Assembly: GCF_002860325.1 (NCBI RefSeq)
Contig: NZ_PKOJ01000002.1
Span: 582,862-646,861 of the forward strand
Reading direction: 5' to 3'
From: Neptunicoccus cionae
Lineage (GTDB): Bacteria; Pseudomonadota; Alphaproteobacteria; Rhodobacterales; Rhodobacteraceae
DNA: 64,000 bases
Below, piece after piece: positions 10,136 through 18,563 of this stretch. The notes under the pieces were generated by a model. It had not been told where the DNA came from and searched no databases. It saw only the letters and a program-made list of their open reading frames with translations. The translations under genes and the position numbers were made by a program. How positions within the stretch are numbered: position 1 is the first letter of the stretch; the number at the start of each line of letters is the position of its first letter.

Positions 10136-10318
10136 TGGTGTCCCCTGCCCTGATTATTGTAGAGAGATATGTTGTGTGGGCTTAGCGCGCACTATGGAGC
10201 ATGGATTATGCGAATACAATATTGTTTCCAATACAGTAACGCAGCTCTGTTGCGCAAATGCGGCCCCCGCAACACATAAACCACACTTGCCGCGCTCCGG
10301 AACAGGACGGCAGAATCA

Positions 10319-10348
10319 AAAACGCCGCCCCGAATGGAGCGGCGTTTT
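10319..10348 (-). terminator. Rho-independent terminator of rpmE
   Basis: Perfect 10-bp stem (AAAACGCCGC / GCGGCGTTTT) with a 10-nt loop, just downstream of the rpmE stop. Read on the minus strand it ends in a T-run. The A-run on the other side means it could also stop plus-strand transcription. Confidence 0.85.
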
Positions 10349-10369
10349 CGAAAATAAAACCGGAGTGGA

Positions 10370-10591
10370 TTAGAATCCCAGACCTTCGTATTTCTTTTTG
10401 AACTTGGAAACGCGACCGCCGGCATCCATCAGCTTCTGGTTCCCGCCAGTCCAGGCCGGGTGTACGGACGGATCAATATCCAGAACCAGTGTGGACCCTT
10501 CTTCACCATAGGTGGAACGGGTTTTGTATGTTGTACCGTCGGTCAGTTTGACCTCGATCATGTGGTATTCGGGGTGCAGGTCTTTTTTCAT
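10370..10591 (-). CDS. rpmE: 50S ribosomal protein bL31
   Basis: Ribosomal large-subunit protein, 73 aa from the [10 protein letters not shown] start. It carries the family segments [13 protein letters not shown] and [15 protein letters not shown]. No cysteines are present, so this is the zinc-independent (C-minus) version. An upstream in-frame extension lacks family similarity and was rejected. It has its own promoter-like sequence, is followed by a terminator and lies near the other translation genes on the same strand. Confidence 0.95.
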   Translation of the reverse strand: MKKDLHPEYHMIEVKLTDGTTYKTRSTYGEEGSTLVLDIDPSVHPAWTGGNQKLMDAGGRVSKFKKKYEGLGF

Positions 10592-10692
10592 GTCTAAGCT
10601 CCAGAGTGCAGGACTGATCCGATTGCGGCCACCGTTCAGGCTTGGCAAGAGGCTCCGGTAACCGGTCGCCCTGCGTGAATTACAGAAACCGG

Positions 10693-10721
10693 CGTATAGA
10701 CCAGAAAAAGCGATCGGGCAA
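10693..10721 (-). promoter_or_regulatory. Sigma70-type promoter of rpmE
   Basis: On the minus strand TTGCCC is followed after exactly 17 nt by TATACG, about 100 bp upstream of the rpmE start. The same -10 hexamer with 17-nt spacing is seen upstream of rplS. Confidence 0.55.
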
Positions 10722-10761
10722 GCAGTTATCTTACCCTTGCTGGCATAGCGCCTCGGGCAGA

Positions 10762-11715
10762 TTAACCGCCTGCCGTTCCCTGCATCCGGGACAGGCGTAA
10801 AGCCCGCAGATCTTCTGCCGTATGCGGACGTTCGAACACGCGGGCAATTTCAAAATCCTTCTCTGCCTGCGACTTGTCCCGGTGATCGATGAAACACAAG
10901 GTTGCCCCTGCGCACCACAGGCTGAGGAACCAGACAAAACCGGCAATCGGGAACAGCACCAGCAAGGCAATCATCAGATAGGAGGACATCGTGGTCGGCG
11001 CAGTCAGCTCTTCAAGAGTGGTGACCTGCATCAAAGACAACCCGTCAAACACCGGCATCGTCAGCAGCACAAACCCGTAAACCAGCACCATTCCGGTAAC
11101 AATCGTACCCGCCACCAGCATCAGCAGGAACATCCGCAACGCCCCTGCCCCGAAGCCCCAGAAAATTTCGTAATTTCGGGCTTTCGGGCTGCACGCCGCC
11201 GCATTCGCTGCCATCGGCACCGCAAGGGAGGCATAGGCAATTTGCGACAGAATTTGCGTAACCGTCGTGTAAGTATATACCGACGGGCGCGACAGGGAGC
11301 TCTGAAGCTCTGCCATAGCAACCGGATCGCCGGTGGTCACAGCCGCAACTGCCATGTCAAAGTCGAAAATCCCCATCTGGGAAGCCACATAGAAGGCGCC
11401 AAGGGAAAGCGCGCCCACCATGGTGTTGAAGATCGCGAAAAATCTGAAGAATTTGAAGGATCGCAGGAACAGTTTACCCAAATCGGTCGGCGTGACCTCA
11501 TCCGCTACAATCAGGCCGGATCGCACATTCACAAACAGCATGAACACCATCAACGTGCCAGCGCCGAACCCCAGCAGGATCAGGAAGAGGATCGGGCTTT
11601 CAGCGAAAAAGCTGAAAACCGCATATAAAATAGCCGCCAGCAACGCCCAACAGGGCAAGGCCCGCCAGAAAATTGACAGGGACAGTGCAAAGGTGCGCAT
11701 CAGGAAGGAAAGCAT
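10762..11715 (-). CDS. Multi-pass membrane protein of unknown function
   Basis: Hydrophobic protein of 317 aa with about six to eight predicted membrane helices, for example [40 protein letters not shown] and [20 protein letters not shown]. The soluble C-terminal tail ends in [19 protein letters not shown] do not recognise a family with an assigned function. The start was chosen at MLSFLMRTF behind an AAGGATAA ribosome-binding site; the longer frame adds a non-hydrophobic leader. It lies between rplS and rpmE but has its own spacing, so membership of their operon is doubtful. Confidence 0.8.
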   Translation of the reverse strand: MLSFLMRTFALSLSIFWRALPCWALLAAILYAVFSFFAESPILFLILLGFGAGTLMVFMLFVNVRSGLIVADEVTPTDLGKLFLRSFKFFRFFAIFNTMVGALSLGAFYVASQMGIFDFDMAVAAVTTGDPVAMAELQSSLSRPSVYTYTTVTQILSQIAYASLAVPMAANAAACSPKARNYEIFWGFGAGALRMFLLMLVAGTIVTGMVLVYGFVLLTMPVFDGLSLMQVTTLEELTAPTTMSSYLMIALLVLFPIAGFVWFLSLWCAGATLCFIDHRDKSQAEKDFEIARVFERPHTAEDLRALRLSRMQGTAGG

Positions 11716-11855
11716 GCCGTTTATCCTTAAATCCAAATCTACCCGTCCCGTGTGACACAGGAATATGGCGGGATTTTGGAAACAACGGCGCGGGTTTGGG
11801 AAAAGTTGAAGCAGCGCGGACACAAACCGGCTTTGTTTGGTCCCCTAATACGAAA

Positions 11856-11878
11856 AGAGCGGCCCCAGGGGCCGCTCT
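11856..11878 (-). terminator. Rho-independent terminator of rplS
   Basis: Nearly uninterrupted 11-bp inverted repeat (AGAGCGGCCCC / GGGGCCGCTCT) about 20 bp after the rplS stop, followed on the minus strand by TTTTCG. Confidence 0.75.
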
Positions 11879-11899
11879 GATACTCGGGTAAAAGCGCTC

Positions 11900-12283
11900 T
11901 TACGCTTTTGCACCACCCAGCGGGCGGTAGTTTGTTTTTTCCGCGATACGTGCGGATTTACCGCGACGGGCGCGCAGGTAGTAGAGTTTCGCGCGACGCA
12001 CACGGCCACGACGGACAACTGTGATGCTGTCGATGTTGGTGGAGTGCAGCGGGAACACACGCTCTACGCCTTCACCGAAAGAAATCTTGCGCACTGTGAA
12101 TGCAGCGGCGATACCGGAGCCGCCTTTACGTGCGATGCAGACACCTTCGTAGTTCTGTACGCGGGAGCGGGTGCCCTCGGTCACTTTGTAGCCTACGCGG
12201 ATGGTGTCACCTGCTTTGAAGTCAGGGATGTCTTTGCCGAGTTCGGCAATTTGTTCAGCTTCGAGCTGTTCGATGATGTTCAT
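11900..12283 (-). CDS. rplS: 50S ribosomal protein bL19
   Basis: Large-subunit protein at the 30S-50S interface, 127 aa. Diagnostic segments are [33 protein letters not shown] and [22 protein letters not shown], shown here in parts. It lies downstream of trmD as in many bacteria, but 327 nt away and behind its own promoter-like sequence. A terminator follows it. Confidence 0.97.
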   Translation of the reverse strand: MNIIEQLEAEQIAELGKDIPDFKAGDTIRVGYKVTEGTRSRVQNYEGVCIARKGGSGIAAAFTVRKISFGEGVERVFPLHSTNIDSITVVRRGRVRRAKLYYLRARRGKSARIAEKTNYRPLGGAKA

Positions 12284-12610
12284 CGTAATGATCCTTTATG
12301 CCCGCCATTGTCTGGCGAAGTTTGATGCCTGTCCCATAGCTCTTGGTCTTCTTCCGGGTCCACCGCAGTGCCCGCCAGAGATAGGAGTGACGTTCCTTAT
12401 GAGTGTGGTCCTTGCCGTTTCCTGCAAGTGGCGGGCCGGATTGCGGGAAGAACCACAAGAGGCATCGCGACTCAAAACGGGGCAGAGCACGGGGTCGTAT
12501 AGGGCGCTTGGGGCTGTGATGCAAGGGTTTTGCAGGGCTGGGCAGGACCGGGGCATGAGTATTTGGGGAACATTGAAACCTGCCGGTCAAAGCAGCTTTG
12601 CCGCGGTACT
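12284..12610. other. Spacer and leader between trmD and rplS
   Basis: No credible gene. It contains the rplS promoter described separately and therefore a 5' leader of roughly 200 nt on the rplS transcript. I could not identify a known ribosomal-protein leader structure in it. Confidence 0.5.
12496..12524 (-). promoter_or_regulatory. Sigma70-type promoter upstream of rplS
   Basis: TTGCAT and TATACG separated by 17 nt on the minus strand, with a GC-rich spacer and a discriminator starting ACCCC. This layout resembles growth-rate-regulated promoters of Rhodobacteraceae stable-RNA genes (inference). Confidence 0.6.
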
Positions 12611-13453
12611 TTATTCCTTGTCTGTCAGGTAACGCGCCCACATATCGGGACGACGTTCCCGTGTAATCCGTTCGGACTGTTCGCGGCGCCATTTTTCCAC
12701 ATTGCCGTGATGGCCGGAGGTCAGAACTGGGGGGATACCACGCCCCTTCCATTCCGCCGGACGGGTGTATTGAGGGTGTTCGAGCAGACCGTTCGAATGG
12801 CTTTCCTCCTCGGTGGAGGCCGCATTGCCAAGCACTTCGGGCAACAGGCGCACGGTCGCATCAATCAGCGCTTGCGCAGCAATTTCCCCGCCTGTCAGCA
12901 CAAAATCCCCGAGCGAGACTTCCTGCACGTTATATTCTTCGAGCACCCGTTCATCCACGCCCTCAAAACGGCCGCACAAAAGGGTCATGCCTTCAGCCTT
13001 GGAAAACTGCTGTGCCATGGCTTGTGTAAAGGGTTTGCCCCGTGGGGACAGGTAGATGACCGGCCAGCGGCTCTGATCCACCGGCGTGCCCGGACGGGCC
13101 GCATCAAACGCCTGCCCGACCACATCCGCCTTCAGGACCATGCCCGCGCCGCCACCGGCTGGCGTGTCATCCACATCCTTGTGTTTGCCGGTTCCAAACT
13201 GGCGCAGATCTATTGGCTCCAAAGCCCATTTTCCCTCTTGCAGGGCTTTGCCGGTCAGGGATTGCCCAAGCACGCCGGGAAACGCACCGGGGAAAAGGGT
13301 GATGACCTTCGCCCGCCAGGCACCTGCAATGTCAGGCGTGTCGGACATCAATTCCCGTGGTTTGAGAGAGGGGCGCACGGCAAGACGCCCGTGTGAACGG
13401 GTCAGGCTGCGGGTTTTCATCCCGTGGGACAAAGGTTTCTTTTCATCGGACAT
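12611..13453 (-). CDS. trmD: tRNA (guanine-37-N1)-methyltransferase TrmD
   Basis: SPOUT methyltransferase that makes m1G37 in tRNAs reading CNN codons and so prevents +1 frameshifting. The trefoil-knot AdoMet site is visible as YLSPRGKPFTQ, LLCGRFEGVDERV and SLGDFVLTGGE, and the catalytic Asp lies in DDTPAGGGAGMV. The protein is 280 aa with an N-terminal extension of about 35 residues before the canonical MSDTPDIAGAW; that inner Met is a possible alternative start. Neither start has a convincing ribosome-binding site. It sits 32 bp downstream of the phosphotransferase in the rimM transcript. Confidence 0.95.
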   Translation of the reverse strand: MSDEKKPLSHGMKTRSLTRSHGRLAVRPSLKPRELMSDTPDIAGAWRAKVITLFPGAFPGVLGQSLTGKALQEGKWALEPIDLRQFGTGKHKDVDDTPAGGGAGMVLKADVVGQAFDAARPGTPVDQSRWPVIYLSPRGKPFTQAMAQQFSKAEGMTLLCGRFEGVDERVLEEYNVQEVSLGDFVLTGGEIAAQALIDATVRLLPEVLGNAASTEEESHSNGLLEHPQYTRPAEWKGRGIPPVLTSGHHGNVEKWRREQSERITRERRPDMWARYLTDKE

Positions 13454-13485
13454 GGGGGCGGATTAATCCGTTCTGCCGCTTTTGT

Positions 13486-14445
13486 CTATCGGCTGTCTTT
13501 CCGGTTGTTCACATAGGCGCGCAACGCTGCTACCAGATTTTCTGTCTGGGCCTCTGTCCCATTGCTGCCCATCAGCCGCCTTCCCAGTTCCAAGCCGTAG
13601 AAAAACCGCAGAACGGGGCCGCTGTCGAACTCCGGCAGAGGACCGAACCCCTCTAATATGGCATCAAGATCGGGTTGCGGCACCCATCCGCCCTGAGGCC
13701 GCCGGTAACTTTGCGCCTGAGCAAGAAACCGCGCCAGATCCTTTGTCACGGCCAGTTCGTGGCGGTTTTCGATGTCGATGCCTGTCATTATCGGGCCGTC
13801 GCAGATCAGGTTCAAGGCGGCGAAATCGCCGTGGGTACGGGCCACCTGTACAGGCTTTCCCATCAGGTTCGGGGCCTGCTCACGCAATCGCGCTTTCAGA
13901 CGGTTTATTAGCGGTGCATATGCGCTGCCTTGCGGCGGCGCAATCCGCTTGATCCATTTCCACGGACCAAATCCGGCAGTGCTGCGACTGTCGCTGGTAT
14001 AAAGCGCGAGCCATTGCCCCGCCTGACGCAGCTTTTGCGCCCGTGCGGCAGGGATGGCCTGCTCCAGAATTGTGTCGAGCCTCTCTCCGGCCTGATAGGC
14101 CCGAAAGGTGAGCGGTTTTTGCGGCAGAAACTGCTTTGGCTCGCAGACCTGCAGCAATCCGCTGCCCATAATCGCGTGACGCGATGCCAGTTCCTGATGC
14201 ACCTGCGCAGCCCGTGCAATGCCGTCCAGCCCGGTAAAATGTTTGATAATCAGCGGTGCCCCATCCAGATGCGCCAGAAACACGCTGCGATCCTCTGCAA
14301 TCCGCAGGCAATCCGCTACCACCAGCCCGCCCAGCGCAGGTTCACCCTCCAGCAGATCATTCAGATCGGCAAAAGCGGCGGTCTCCCGCGCGTGCTTTCG
14401 GCTCCAGCGCGCCAGAGCGTCCGGTGCAGCGGGATCAGCCGCCAT
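13486..14445 (-). CDS. APH-like phosphotransferase
   Basis: Protein-kinase-like fold of the aminoglycoside/choline phosphotransferase superfamily, 319 aa. The catalytic loop [14 protein letters not shown] (His-Gly-Asp ... Asn) and the metal-binding segment GIDIENRHE are visible near residues 210-235. A candidate phosphate-binding Lys lies in [10 protein letters not shown] near residue 68. Its start overlaps the end of rimM by 11 nt and trmD follows after 32 bp, so it is embedded in the tRNA/ribosome-maturation transcript. The natural substrate is unknown; drug resistance is not implied. Confidence 0.8.
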   Translation of the reverse strand: MAADPAAPDALARWSRKHARETAAFADLNDLLEGEPALGGLVVADCLRIAEDRSVFLAHLDGAPLIIKHFTGLDGIARAAQVHQELASRHAIMGSGLLQVCEPKQFLPQKPLTFRAYQAGERLDTILEQAIPAARAQKLRQAGQWLALYTSDSRSTAGFGPWKWIKRIAPPQGSAYAPLINRLKARLREQAPNLMGKPVQVARTHGDFAALNLICDGPIMTGIDIENRHELAVTKDLARFLAQAQSYRRPQGGWVPQPDLDAILEGFGPLPEFDSGPVLRFFYGLELGRRLMGSNGTEAQTENLVAALRAYVNNRKDSR

Positions 14446-14950
14446 CTATCGCCCCTTCCGGCGGATCAACGACGATCCGGCCGGATGTCATATCTACAGT
14501 TGGCACAATTTCGCGGGTAAAAGGTAGCAGGGCATCGCCCCCCGAAGTCAGACGCACCTCAATGATGTCCCCTGCCCCGTGGTCATGCACTGCCCGAACC
14601 TTGCCGAGCGTCTCGCCGCCTGTGTCGACCACAACCATTCCAATCAGGTCGGAGTAGTAATACTCGTCATCCGGCAGGTTCGGCAGCGCACTGCGGGGTA
14701 CAAACAACCGCACACCGCGCAGCGCGTCGGCTTCGTCCTTGAAGCGGATCCCCTTGATCCGCGCGGCAAAGCCACCCTTGACCGGACGGGTGACGGTCAG
14801 ATCAAAGGTCTGGCTGCCATCCTCAGAGCTGAGCAGGCCGTAACTGCCCACATCTTCGGGTTGGGCGCAAAAGGATTTGATCCGCACCTCCCCTTTCACT
14901 CCGAAAGCTCCCATTATCGCCGCTACGCAGATGGTATCGTTTTTTGCCAA
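14435..14950 (-). CDS. rimM: 16S rRNA processing protein RimM
   Basis: 30S maturation factor that binds uS19, 171 aa. An N-terminal RimM beta-barrel ([19 protein letters not shown]) is followed by a PRC-like barrel with [14 protein letters not shown] and [17 protein letters not shown]. It is the first gene of the rimM - phosphotransferase - trmD set, overlaps the next start, and diverges from the GAF kinase. Length and motifs are ordinary for the family. Confidence 0.96.
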   Translation of the reverse strand: MAKNDTICVAAIMGAFGVKGEVRIKSFCAQPEDVGSYGLLSSEDGSQTFDLTVTRPVKGGFAARIKGIRFKDEADALRGVRLFVPRSALPNLPDDEYYYSDLIGMVVVDTGGETLGKVRAVHDHGAGDIIEVRLTSGGDALLPFTREIVPTVDMTSGRIVVDPPEGAIDGG

Positions 14951-15276
14951 GTTCCGGCCCCAGTCTATCCGTCTGATTTCCGCACCCGCCTTGTTGCGGT
15001 TTGCATCCTTTCCAAGTAACCCGCCAAAGCTCCAATGAAAAGATGTTCGATACCCTCCTTTTCACCCACTACGCCAAAATTCCCGAAACAAGCGGCTGAA
15101 AACACTGTCAGACCGGCGTGCACTTTACTTGGGGTTTCTCCCCATTTCCTTTATATTGACAGGACAACCAAGTTCTGGTGGTCTCTATTTACTGATGAAG
15201 TTACAATCTATTACCCGTAATCCGTGCTAACACACAGCTGCGGCTGTTCAACGACGACCGGAGTGGAACTCTCGCT
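14951..15276. other. Divergent intergenic region rimM / GAF kinase
   Basis: 326 nt without a credible gene. It is AT-richer than the flanks toward the kinase. TTGACA occurs about 120 nt before the kinase, but no well-spaced -10 partner was found. Confidence 0.4.
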
Positions 15277-16467
15277 TTGACTTCACCTTCCCTGACACAC
15301 GACTTTCAGGATGATATTGACGAAATCGCCCGCAGTACGCTCGTTCCGAATCTGCTGGAAACAGTCACGCTCGTAACTGGTATGGGGTTCGCCGCGGTAG
15401 CGCGGGTCACGGACTCCCGTTGGGTCACGTGCCGCACAGTAGATAAAATCAACTTCGGGCTAACCCCCGGAGATGAATTGGACGTCGAAACAACGCTTTG
15501 TCACGAAGTCCGTATGGCTAACGCGGAAATCGTGATTGATGATGTTCAAAACGACCCGCAGTATTGTACTCATCACACGCCTGAAATTTACAACATTCAG
15601 AGCTATATTTCGATCCCGATCTACAAGCTGGACGGCTCCTTCTTCGGAACGCTTTGCGCGATTGATCCCGCACCGCGAAAGTTAAAGGACGATCAGGTGC
15701 TGGGGATGTTCCGCCTGTTTGCCAAAATGATCGGGGACAGTCTGGAAACCGCAGAGCGCTTGCAAGAAAGCGAAACGGCTGTCGAGAAAGAACGCGAACT
15801 GGCAGAAATCCAGCAGCAGTTCATCGCAATTCTGGCCCACGACCTGCGCAATCCGGTCAACGCGCTAGAGGCTGGCCTACGGCTTCTGGGACGCAGGCAA
15901 CTGGATGCGAGATCCGAGAGCATCGTCAGCCTCATGCAGGCCTCTATCAACCGGATGGGCAATCTGATCGAAAACCTTTTGGATCACGCAAGAGAGCGTC
16001 AGGACGGCGGGATCATCATCGAGCGGAATGCAGATGAACCCCTTGAACCTGTTATCCAGCAAATCGTTTCGGAAATCAGGGCAGTATCCCCCGAACATAT
16101 GATCGAATGTAAAATTGACCTACCACAGAATGTTAATTGTGACAGGGAGCGTATCGCCCAGATGTTGTCAAACCTGCTGGGCAACGCGGTGACACACGGC
16201 GCCAAGGGCCGGACCATTCAAGTGAACGCCCGAAGCGAAGACGGGCAGTTCAAACTTTCTGTCAGAAACGAGGGTGATATGATCCCGCCAGAGCACGTCG
16301 GGAATCTGTTTCTTCCATTCCAGCAAGGAAATAGCAGCAACAAACGCAGCGGGCTGGGTTTGGGACTGCATATCGCCTCGGGAATTGCAGAGGCTCATGG
16401 CGGCAGGCTCTCGGTGCGTTCAGACCCTGACAGCACAGAGTTTACTTTTACCATGCCGCAGCCCTGA
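15277..16467 (+). CDS. GAF-domain sensor histidine kinase
   Basis: Soluble two-component sensor, 396 aa. A GAF domain covers about residues 15-155 (ending with YISIPIY ... FFGTLCAIDP). A HisKA dimerisation domain has H-box FIAILAHDLRNPVNAL near residue 184. The HATPase_c domain shows the N-box NLLGNAVTHGAKG, a G1-like VRNEGDMIPP and G2 GLGLGLHIASGIAEAHGG. No membrane segment is present, so the signal is probably intracellular. The start codon is TTG with a GAGTGGA site upstream. No response regulator lies next to it, so its partner is encoded elsewhere. Confidence 0.87.
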   Translation: MTSPSLTHDFQDDIDEIARSTLVPNLLETVTLVTGMGFAAVARVTDSRWVTCRTVDKINFGLTPGDELDVETTLCHEVRMANAEIVIDDVQNDPQYCTHHTPEIYNIQSYISIPIYKLDGSFFGTLCAIDPAPRKLKDDQVLGMFRLFAKMIGDSLETAERLQESETAVEKERELAEIQQQFIAILAHDLRNPVNALEAGLRLLGRRQLDARSESIVSLMQASINRMGNLIENLLDHARERQDGGIIIERNADEPLEPVIQQIVSEIRAVSPEHMIECKIDLPQNVNCDRERIAQMLSNLLGNAVTHGAKGRTIQVNARSEDGQFKLSVRNEGDMIPPEHVGNLFLPFQQGNSSNKRSGLGLGLHIASGIAEAHGGRLSVRSDPDSTEFTFTMPQP

Positions 16468-16727
16468 TCCGGCACCCGCTTTTGAGGGAAAGAAACAGGT
16501 GACAGGCTGGCGATGCGGTGCTACATCTTTTGCATCAACCAAGAGGTGCCGCATGAATTGTTGGAAAATCAAGAAGGCCGGAAAAATCCTATAGCCCCTT
16601 GATGCGGGCATTTTTCCGTCCGTCCTCAATCAGCCACGTTGTTGTCTTGGCCCCTTCGGCCATATCCTGACATTCCCTGTCTTTATTTGCCCGTGGCACA
16701 ATTCTCTTTGTCTGTTGGAATTCTGTT

Positions 16728-18563
16728 ATGTACCGTTTTTTTGAATCTATCGTCGATCCGTTTGCCAATCGGGATCTCGGCACCCCGCCCCGTAATATCT
16801 GGGCATTCATCCGCAGCGAACTGCGCCCCTTCAACCGGCTTTTGCCATGGCTGCTGATTGGCGGGCTGGTGGTGGCCCTGCTGGAAACCTGGCTGATCAG
16901 CTATAGCGGCCAGATCATCGACTATGTAAACCAGACCGATGGTGATGCGCTTTGGGGGCGCTATGGTCTGGAACTGATGGCGGTGGCAGCCCTGTTGCTG
17001 TTCGGGCGGCCGCTGGCTTTCTTTCTGAACGGGGTCTTGCAGCATCAGGCCCTGTCAAGCGCCATGCGCGATCAGGTACGCTGGCGGGCCCACACCCACA
17101 TGCTGGGTCAGAGCCGCGAGTTCTTTCACAATGATTTTGCTGGCAGACTGGCCAACCGCGTGATGCAGATCGGCCCAGCGGTCGAGGACAATGTCTATAC
17201 CTTCTTCGAAGCAGTCTGGTTCGTGTCGATCTACTTCGTCAGTGCATTGTGGATCATGTCCTCGGTAACGCCGGCCCTTGCCCTGCCGATGCTGCTCTGG
17301 CTTTGTGCTTTTGTCGTTTACATCGTTCACATGGGGCGCAAGATTTCCAAAGCCTCCGAAGATATGTCGCGCACCCGATCGATGGTCACAGCGCGGGTGG
17401 TGGATGCCTATACCAACATCGAGAGCGTCAAACTGTTTTCGGGCGACAGCCGAGAAAAAGATTTTGCCTTGCAGGCCGCCCGGGCCGACCGCGAGAGGTT
17501 CATGCTCTTCCTGCGGCTCTGGACCCGTATCCGGCTGGATCTGGGTATCCTTACGGGCATCCTGATCGCAGGAGTGGTCGGGTTGTCGCTCTACTACTGG
17601 CGCAGCGGTGCTGTGAGCGTGGGCGAATTAAGCGCCGTCACCGCACTGGTGATGCGCCTGTCTGCCATGACGGCTTGGATCATGTGGGTTTCCACGCTGC
17701 TGTTTGAAAACGCAGGAAAAATCCACGAAAGCATGGACTCCATCGCCAAAGAGCACACCGTCACCGACAGCGACAAAGCCCCCGAACTGCATGTCAGCAA
17801 GGGGGAGATCAGACTGATTGACGTGGCCCACCATTACGGACGGGGTGAAGGCGGGTTGAACGGTATCAACCTAACCATCGCGGCAGGTGAAAAAGTCGGT
17901 CTCGTCGGGCGCTCCGGCGCGGGGAAAACCACGCTTGTAAACCTGCTGCTGCGCTTTATGGACCCTGAATCGGGGCGGATTGAAATTGACGGGCAGGATA
18001 TTTCCAAAGTGCAACAAGAAAGCCTGCGCCGCGCCATTGGTATGGTCACGCAGGAACCCGGCCTGATGCACCGCTCTGTGCGCGACAACATCGTGCTGGG
18101 CGCACCGGATGCGACAGAGGCAGATATCGAACGCGCCGTCATCCGTGCCGATGCCGCCCAGTTCATCCCCGATCTCGAAGATCCGAAAGGACGGCGCGGG
18201 ATGGAGGCTTTCGTCGGGGAACGGGGCGTGAAACTGTCGGGCGGGCAACGCCAGCGGATTGCGCTTGCGCGTGTTGTGCTCAAAGACGCGCCGATTCTGG
18301 TCTTGGACGAAGCCACAAGCGCGCTAGATAGTGAAAGCGAAGCCGTCATCCAGAATGCCCTTTCCGGTGTGATGGAAGGCAAAACCGTCATCGCCATCGC
18401 CCACCGCCTGTCCACCATCGCGCGGATGGACCGGATCGTGGTTCTGGACGACGGACAGATTGCCGAGATCGGGACACATGCCGAACTGCTGGCCAAAGGC
18501 GGGCTTTACGCCGGTTTCTGGTCCCGCCAATCGGGTGAAATGTTGGGACTGGACACAGAATGA
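16728..18563 (+). CDS. ABC exporter, fused membrane and ATPase domains (first half-transporter)
   Basis: Type IV ABC exporter half (MsbA/MdlB-like), 611 aa. Six helices occupy about residues 35-320, then an ATPase domain. The ATPase has Walker A GRSGAGKTTLVN, signature LSGGQRQRIALAR, Walker B ILVLDEATSALD and H-loop AIAHRLSTIA, so the site appears catalytically complete. It overlaps the next half-transporter by 4 nt (ATGA) and the two are alike in length and motifs, so they very probably form a heterodimer. The exported substrate (lipid, peptide or drug) is not evident. Confidence 0.9.
   Translation: MYRFFESIVDPFANRDLGTPPRNIWAFIRSELRPFNRLLPWLLIGGLVVALLETWLISYSGQIIDYVNQTDGDALWGRYGLELMAVAALLLFGRPLAFFLNGVLQHQALSSAMRDQVRWRAHTHMLGQSREFFHNDFAGRLANRVMQIGPAVEDNVYTFFEAVWFVSIYFVSALWIMSSVTPALALPMLLWLCAFVVYIVHMGRKISKASEDMSRTRSMVTARVVDAYTNIESVKLFSGDSREKDFALQAARADRERFMLFLRLWTRIRLDLGILTGILIAGVVGLSLYYWRSGAVSVGELSAVTALVMRLSAMTAWIMWVSTLLFENAGKIHESMDSIAKEHTVTDSDKAPELHVSKGEIRLIDVAHHYGRGEGGLNGINLTIAAGEKVGLVGRSGAGKTTLVNLLLRFMDPESGRIEIDGQDISKVQQESLRRAIGMVTQEPGLMHRSVRDNIVLGAPDATEADIERAVIRADAAQFIPDLEDPKGRRGMEAFVGERGVKLSGGQRQRIALARVVLKDAPILVLDEATSALDSESEAVIQNALSGVMEGKTVIAIAHRLSTIARMDRIVVLDDGQIAEIGTHAELLAKGGLYAGFWSRQSGEMLGLDTE

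Noticed and set aside
15277..16467. Phytochrome-like light sensor reading of the GAF kinase because of a Cys-His pair in the GAF domain
   Set aside because: The surrounding residues do not match bilin-binding GAF motifs and there is no PHY domain.
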